From assembly GCA_034440395.1 (NCBI GenBank), contig JAWXBW010000013.1:9130-73129 (forward strand): DNA of 64,000 nucleotides. The letters run 5' to 3'. The notes beneath the pieces are model-generated. The model had not been told where the DNA came from, made no database searches, and saw only the letters and a list, made by a program, of their open reading frames with translations. The position numbers and the translations under genes are program-made. Shown in pieces: positions 60,341-64,000 of the stretch. How positions within the stretch are numbered: position 1 is the stretch's first letter; each line of letters begins with the position of its first letter. Source of the stretch: JAAUTS01 sp034440395 (GTDB lineage Bacteria > Verrucomicrobiota > Verrucomicrobiia > Methylacidiphilales > JAAUTS01).

Positions 60341-61879
60341 TTATTCCCATTCGATTGTAGCTGGAGGTTTTGAGCTGATATCTAGAACCATGCGGTTGAC
60401 GCCTTGAACCTCATTAATGACGCGGGTGGAAATTTTAGCCAAGAGATCATGAGGTAGGCGTGACCAGTCTGCGGTCATGGCGTCTTGACTGTCCACACTA
60501 CGCAGTGCAATGGTAAAATCGTAGGTGCGTTCATCTCCCATGACACCGACACTGCGCACGGGCAGCAGCACGGCGAAGGATTGCCAGACCTTGTAATACC
60601 AACCCGATTTTTTCATCTCATCCACGACGATGGCGTCGGCTTCACGAAGAATGCGTAATTTGTCTTGGGTGATGGAACCTAAGCAGCGCACGGCGAGACC
60701 TGGGCCTGGGAAGGGTTGACGCCAGACCATTTCTTTCGGTAAGCCTAAGGCCTCCCCGACGAGTCGAACTTCATCTTTAAAAAGCTGTTTTAGGGGTTCT
60801 AAAAGTTTAAACTTCATCCGTTTCGGTAAGCCGCCGACGTTGTGGTGAGACTTGATTAGAGCGGCGGGGTTTCCGTCGATAGAAACACTTTCGATGATGT
60901 CGGGATAGAGAGTGCCTTGGGCGAGGAACTTGGCGGCGCCAACGGATTTAGTGGCTTCCTCAAAGACCCGCACAAATTCTGTGCCGATAATCTTTCGTTT
61001 TTTTTCCGGATCGGTGACATTCTGAAGTTTTTTTAGGAAGCGTTCTGAGGCGTCGATTACGCGGAGTTGTAAGCCTAGGCCACGTCCGAAAATGGCTTTG
61101 ACGCTTTCAACTTCATTGGAGCGCATGAGGCCGTTATCAACTAAAATACAGATTAACTGTTTACCAATTGCCCGGTGGATTAAGGCTGCGGCTACGCTAG
61201 AATCTACTCCGCCGCTTAAACCGAGGATCACTTGATCCTTCCCCACTTCACGTCGGATGTCTGCAATGGTGCGATCAATGTAGGATTCTGTTGTCCAAGA
61301 AGGTTTACATTTACAAATTCTAAGGACGAAGTTGTGGAGCATTTCTTTGCCGCGCGGGGTGTGAGCTACCTCGGGATGGAACTGCATGCCGAAGATGTTT
61401 CCTTTTTGGATTACGGCGTAAGGTGAGTTCTCGGTGGTGGCTACGGCTTTGAATCCCTTGGGTAGTGTAATTAACTTGTCTCCGTGACTATTCCAGATAT
61501 CTAATTTTTTAGGTAATCCCGTAAACAAGGGGCAGGTTGTTTTAACGCTGAGTTGACCACGGCCATATTCGCGACGTTCACTTTTTTGAACCTTGCCGCC
61601 GAGATGTTTCCCGATTAGTTGCATGCCGTAACAAATTCCCAAAATGGGTAGGCCTAAGGAAAATATTTTAGGGTCAACTTGGGGTGCTTGAGGAGCGTAA
61701 ACGCTGGCGGGGCCGCCCGATAAAATAATGCCTTTAGGTTTTATGGCTAAGACTTGTTCGAGTGTTATGGTGTGGGCGACAATCTCAGAAAAAATATTTA
61801 GCTCACGAATACGTCGGGCTATGACTTGGGTGTATTGAGAGCCAAAATCTAGAATGAGGATGCGATCAGATGATTCCAT
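60341..61879 (-). CDS. guaA: GMP synthase (glutamine-hydrolysing)
   Basis: 512 residues. Glutaminase domain with Cys in GICYGMQLIG and His-Glu in FHPEVAHT; ATP pyrophosphatase loop LSGGVDSSVAA near 220; C-terminal dimerisation part ending PPATIEWE, the standard end of the family. It converts XMP to GMP. No guanine riboswitch is seen in the 35 bp to the upstream gene. Confidence 0.98.
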   Translation of the reverse strand: MESSDRILILDFGSQYTQVIARRIRELNIFSEIVAHTITLEQVLAIKPKGIILSGGPASVYAPQAPQVDPKIFSLGLPILGICYGMQLIGKHLGGKVQKSERREYGRGQLSVKTTCPLFTGLPKKLDIWNSHGDKLITLPKGFKAVATTENSPYAVIQKGNIFGMQFHPEVAHTPRGKEMLHNFVLRICKCKPSWTTESYIDRTIADIRREVGKDQVILGLSGGVDSSVAAALIHRAIGKQLICILVDNGLMRSNEVESVKAIFGRGLGLQLRVIDASERFLKKLQNVTDPEKKRKIIGTEFVRVFEEATKSVGAAKFLAQGTLYPDIIESVSIDGNPAALIKSHHNVGGLPKRMKFKLLEPLKQLFKDEVRLVGEALGLPKEMVWRQPFPGPGLAVRCLGSITQDKLRILREADAIVVDEMKKSGWYYKVWQSFAVLLPVRSVGVMGDERTYDFTIALRSVDSQDAMTADWSRLPHDLLAKISTRVINEVQGVNRMVLDISSKPPATIEWE

Positions 61880-61914
61880 AAAGGGTCTTTTGTCAGGTTA
61901 GGCAGAGGGACTGG

Positions 61915-62154
61915 TTAAGATTCGAGGATCTTGAGTTGCTTAATTTTATTACGTACACCGCAATGACCACAGCGCACGCTGATCAAGGCATGATCTGCCC
62001 GTATAGGTTTGCCGCAACAGGAGCAGACGTAGCGCTTGCCACAGTTGACACGTTCTCGGTGCGATTTCCATGTGGAAAGTATCCATGCTGTAAAGATGAC
62101 CGCAAGGAAAAGAAACACATAGAGCGAAAAGACGGAAATAAAATCGATTGTCAT
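61915..62154 (-). CDS. Small membrane protein with a zinc ribbon
   Basis: 79 residues. Membrane helix about 7-28 (VFSLYVFLFLAVIFTAWIL), then two CxxC pairs in VCSCCGKPIRADHALISVRC (Cys44/47-type spacing) and CGHCG, a zinc-ribbon fold on the cytoplasmic side. Function unknown. Between guaA and the tonB-like gene on the same strand. Confidence 0.65.
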   Translation of the reverse strand: MTIDFISVFSLYVFLFLAVIFTAWILSTWKSHRERVNCGKRYVCSCCGKPIRADHALISVRCGHCGVRNKIKQLKILES

Positions 62155-62181
62155 AGTGGTTGGGGTGTAACTTTAAAAAAA

Positions 62182-62943
62182 TTAGGGTGTGGCTGGAAGA
62201 TTAGGGCGTGGTTTATTTTGATAGTCCCAGTAAATGATTACCCGCCCCCAGTCCATCTCGGCTCCCTTGTTAGTGCGCGGCTTAAATCGCCACTGCCGCA
62301 GATTATTTACGGCTAAAAGATCTACCGAAGCGTCCAGAGACGTCTCTTCTATCATGACAGCCTCGACGATTCCCCCTGCGGTCACGCCTATGTTTAAAAC
62401 CGTGACCCGGAGAGTTTCAGACACGGCAGGCTGAGGAAGTTCCTTGCGCAAAGAAATCTCGCGTCCAGCCAATGTACCTAGGAATTCGACCTGTGTGCCT
62501 GCAGGCGTGGGAGGGGTTTCAACTTTAACCTCAGTGGGCTTAACGTTGCCCGCCACCATTTCTTTGCGAGCACGTTCGGGAAGAGTTGCCTGAGTATCTC
62601 TTAAAATGCGCCCACCCGCTTGATCACTTAAATTCGTTAGAACTTCGTAACGATCGGGTAACTCTGGCAGGCTAGAAGGAGGACGTAAGGTTGGTAAGGG
62701 CGACCTAGGTAAAGCGATGGCGCTCGGGTCACGCCAATCTAGCCAGATTAAATGATTTGTGGTGGAGTCACCCGTGAGCCAAGTCACTTGGGCGGGGCGC
62801 TTAGGGAAACTTCCGGCTGCGGGTGGGATGATTTTAAAAATAAAAAAAAATAAGGCGTGAGCGCATAACGAAAAAAATATGAGCAAGCTGAGCCACCGCC
62901 TTTCTGGTGGCACTAAATCATCCCATAATTCATGCAGCGTCAT
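62182..62943 (-). CDS. TonB-type energy transducer
   Basis: 253 residues. N-terminal membrane helix (LSLLIFFSLCAHALFFFIF, about 18-37), a Pro-rich middle (LPRSPLPTLRPPSSLPELP) and a C-terminal domain with VTVLNIGVTAGGIVEAVMIE and LRQWRFKPRTNKG, the TonB_C pattern. With the ExbD and ExbB genes just upstream it would pass proton-motive energy to outer-membrane transporters. Confidence 0.8.
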   Translation of the reverse strand: MTLHELWDDLVPPERRWLSLLIFFSLCAHALFFFIFKIIPPAAGSFPKRPAQVTWLTGDSTTNHLIWLDWRDPSAIALPRSPLPTLRPPSSLPELPDRYEVLTNLSDQAGGRILRDTQATLPERARKEMVAGNVKPTEVKVETPPTPAGTQVEFLGTLAGREISLRKELPQPAVSETLRVTVLNIGVTAGGIVEAVMIEETSLDASVDLLAVNNLRQWRFKPRTNKGAEMDWGRVIIYWDYQNKPRPNLPATP

Positions 62944-62961
62944 CTTATCTTTAGTTTCCCA

Positions 62962-63366
62962 TCACTTAGGCTGGGTCGCAATCAAAACCGAGACGCCAGT
63001 CTCAAGTGCTATGTTCATGATCTGGGTGACAAACCCGTGTGGCACGTCTTGATCTGCACGTAGTATGACGGTCACATCCACATCCTTTTTAGAAATAACG
63101 TTTAAGTCTTTACTGAGCTGATCAAGGGACGTGATTTGATCATTTAAAAAAACCACAGGCGGCTTTTGTGCAGTTATGTTGATGATATGGCGTGAATCAC
63201 TGACGCCCGTATTGTTTAAACCTTTAGGCGGATTGACCTTGATCCCAGGCTGTAAGACGAAAGTCGAACTCAACATAAAGAAAATTAAAAGTAGCAGCAC
63301 CACGTCAATCAAGGGGGTGACATCAATCGGTCCGCGTAAGGTGTGGATGTGGCGACGTAATTTCAT
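62962..63366 (-). CDS. exbD: ExbD/TolR family protein
   Basis: 134 residues. GPIDVTPLIDVVLLLLIFFML contains the conserved membrane Asp that carries protons; the periplasmic part follows (VILRADQDVPHGFVTQIMNIA). Starts 11 bp after the exbB stop codon and 18 bp before the tonB-like gene. Confidence 0.95.
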   Translation of the reverse strand: MKLRRHIHTLRGPIDVTPLIDVVLLLLIFFMLSSTFVLQPGIKVNPPKGLNNTGVSDSRHIINITAQKPPVVFLNDQITSLDQLSKDLNVISKKDVDVTVILRADQDVPHGFVTQIMNIALETGVSVLIATQPK

Positions 63367-63377
63367 GCCGCCTATTC

Positions 63378-64000
63378 CTAGTCAGACTTCTTCGACCAAA
63401 AACCGAAGCTCCGCGCTTTTTTTGCTTTTTCCTCTGGAGCCTTGATCGGTAGTAAGGGTTGGTCAGGCTTTTCCGCTTTTTCTATCTTTTCAGAGGTAAC
63501 GGGCTGCGGTGATTCTACAGTCTTTTCTGATTTAGGTAGCGTCTCCGTTTTTTCAGGTGCGGGCTGCAAAACTTCTTTATCAGGAGATTCTGCTAAGATC
63601 TGGACAATTTCAATTCCACAGCGTTCCATGTCGGTGACCATTTGGTTAAGGCGCGAGGCTAAATAATTATAAGCCACATAGGCGGGAATTGCCACGACCA
63701 GACCAAAGGCCGTCGTAACGAGCGCCTCCCAAATTCCACCAGCTAGAGCACTAATCGGAGCCGCACCCATGGCAGTGTTGAGTTGTTGAAAAGCTTTTAT
63801 CATTCCGATCACCGTGCCCAATAAGCCTAATAATGGGGAGACGTAGCCAACGGTGGCTAAAAGAGAAATATTTGACTCTAAACGCGGGACTTGTAGCTGA
63901 GCCACTTCTTGAACGATTTCTCGTAGCTCAGGCTTAGGTAATTTCCGTTTAATAATGGCGGCCTGCACAACTCTCACCACGGGACCGTAAGATTCATCAC
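63378..64000 (-). CDS. exbB: ExbB/TolQ/MotA proton channel, C-terminal part
   Basis: The frame is open through the right edge (codons above 63980 read DESYGP), so the start is outside. Two membrane helices remain (LLATVGYVSPLLGLLGTVIGM and ALVTTAFGLVVAIPAYVAY) with the conserved Thr/Pro positions of the family, followed by a coiled segment and an unusual Pro/Glu/Lys-rich tail of about 70 residues (PAPEKTETLPKSEKTVESP). Partner of the ExbD and TonB-like proteins encoded next. Confidence 0.92.
   Translation of the reverse strand, partial: DESYGPVVRVVQAAIIKRKLPKPELREIVQEVAQLQVPRLESNISLLATVGYVSPLLGLLGTVIGMIKAFQQLNTAMGAAPISALAGGIWEALVTTAFGLVVAIPAYVAYNYLASRLNQMVTDMERCGIEIVQILAESPDKEVLQPAPEKTETLPKSEKTVESPQPVTSEKIEKAEKPDQPLLPIKAPEEKAKKARSFGFWSKKSD

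Overview
The window reads as ordinary bacterial chromosome (about half G+C, dense genes on both strands, no rRNA or tRNA gene seen, no insertion sequence, prophage or CRISPR array). Gene content and the style of several proteins (very short c and delta subunits of ATP synthase, a YeeN-like YebC protein, GYF-like and CHASE2 proteins, a DUF6268-like outer-membrane protein, a TonB/ExbB/ExbD set) suggest a Gram-negative bacterium of the PVC group, most likely Verrucomicrobiota. That assignment is inference, not a search result. Most housekeeping start codons, including all eight ATP synthase genes, have no Shine-Dalgarno sequence; several accessory genes do.

Layout. 1-1.6 kb: the end of a cysteine desulfurase and a frameshifted AAA ATPase. 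1.7-6.7 kb: a tight minus-strand run ppx, HD protein, degenerate alkaline phosphatase, rsmA, NUDIX, alpha/beta hydrolase. 6.8-12.7 kb: an accessory zone with decayed small genes, a RelE-type toxin broken by a stop codon, a lactate/malate dehydrogenase-family enzyme, dodecin, CsbD, RpiB, a nitroreductase and a NarL-type response regulator; three copies of an 18-bp palindrome-like motif lie in its gaps. 12.9-18.8 kb: ABC exporter, Ser/Thr kinase plus M50 protease, outer-membrane protein, folB and purN. 19-31.9 kb: glycosyltransferase with a BrnT/CopG-like pair, VWA protein, miaB, hybrid histidine kinase, aminotransferase, YebC, a 900-residue coiled-coil protein, msrA and a methyltransferase preceded by what looks like a branched-chain amino acid attenuator. 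32.5-43 kb: SseB-like protein, uvrA, a TPR protein, then STAS, RsbU-like phosphatase, grpE, dnaJ, rsmE. 43-46.7 kb: zwf and pgl, ppk2, ybgC. 46.8-47.3 kb: wreckage of a DUF433/DUF5615 toxin-antitoxin pair. 47.5-55.9 kb: CHASE2 protein and the complete atpBEFHAGDC operon. 55.9-64 kb: transglutaminase and SrkA kinase, hemE, NhaD-type antiporter, guaA, and a tonB-exbD-exbB set running off the end.

How parts fit together. Ppx and PPK2 act on polyphosphate; Zwf and Pgl are the first two oxidative pentose phosphate steps and RpiB a later one. STAS plus RsbU-like phosphatase next to GrpE and DnaJ suggests partner-switching stress control beside chaperones. The most notable non-gene signal is the attenuator at about 31.92-32.06 kb: a 26-codon Val/Ile-rich leader peptide, an 8-bp antiterminator and a U-tract terminator directly upstream of a methyltransferase gene. 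Decay is concentrated in accessory genes (ATPase, RelE toxin, DUF433, DUF5615 and an unnamed small gene).
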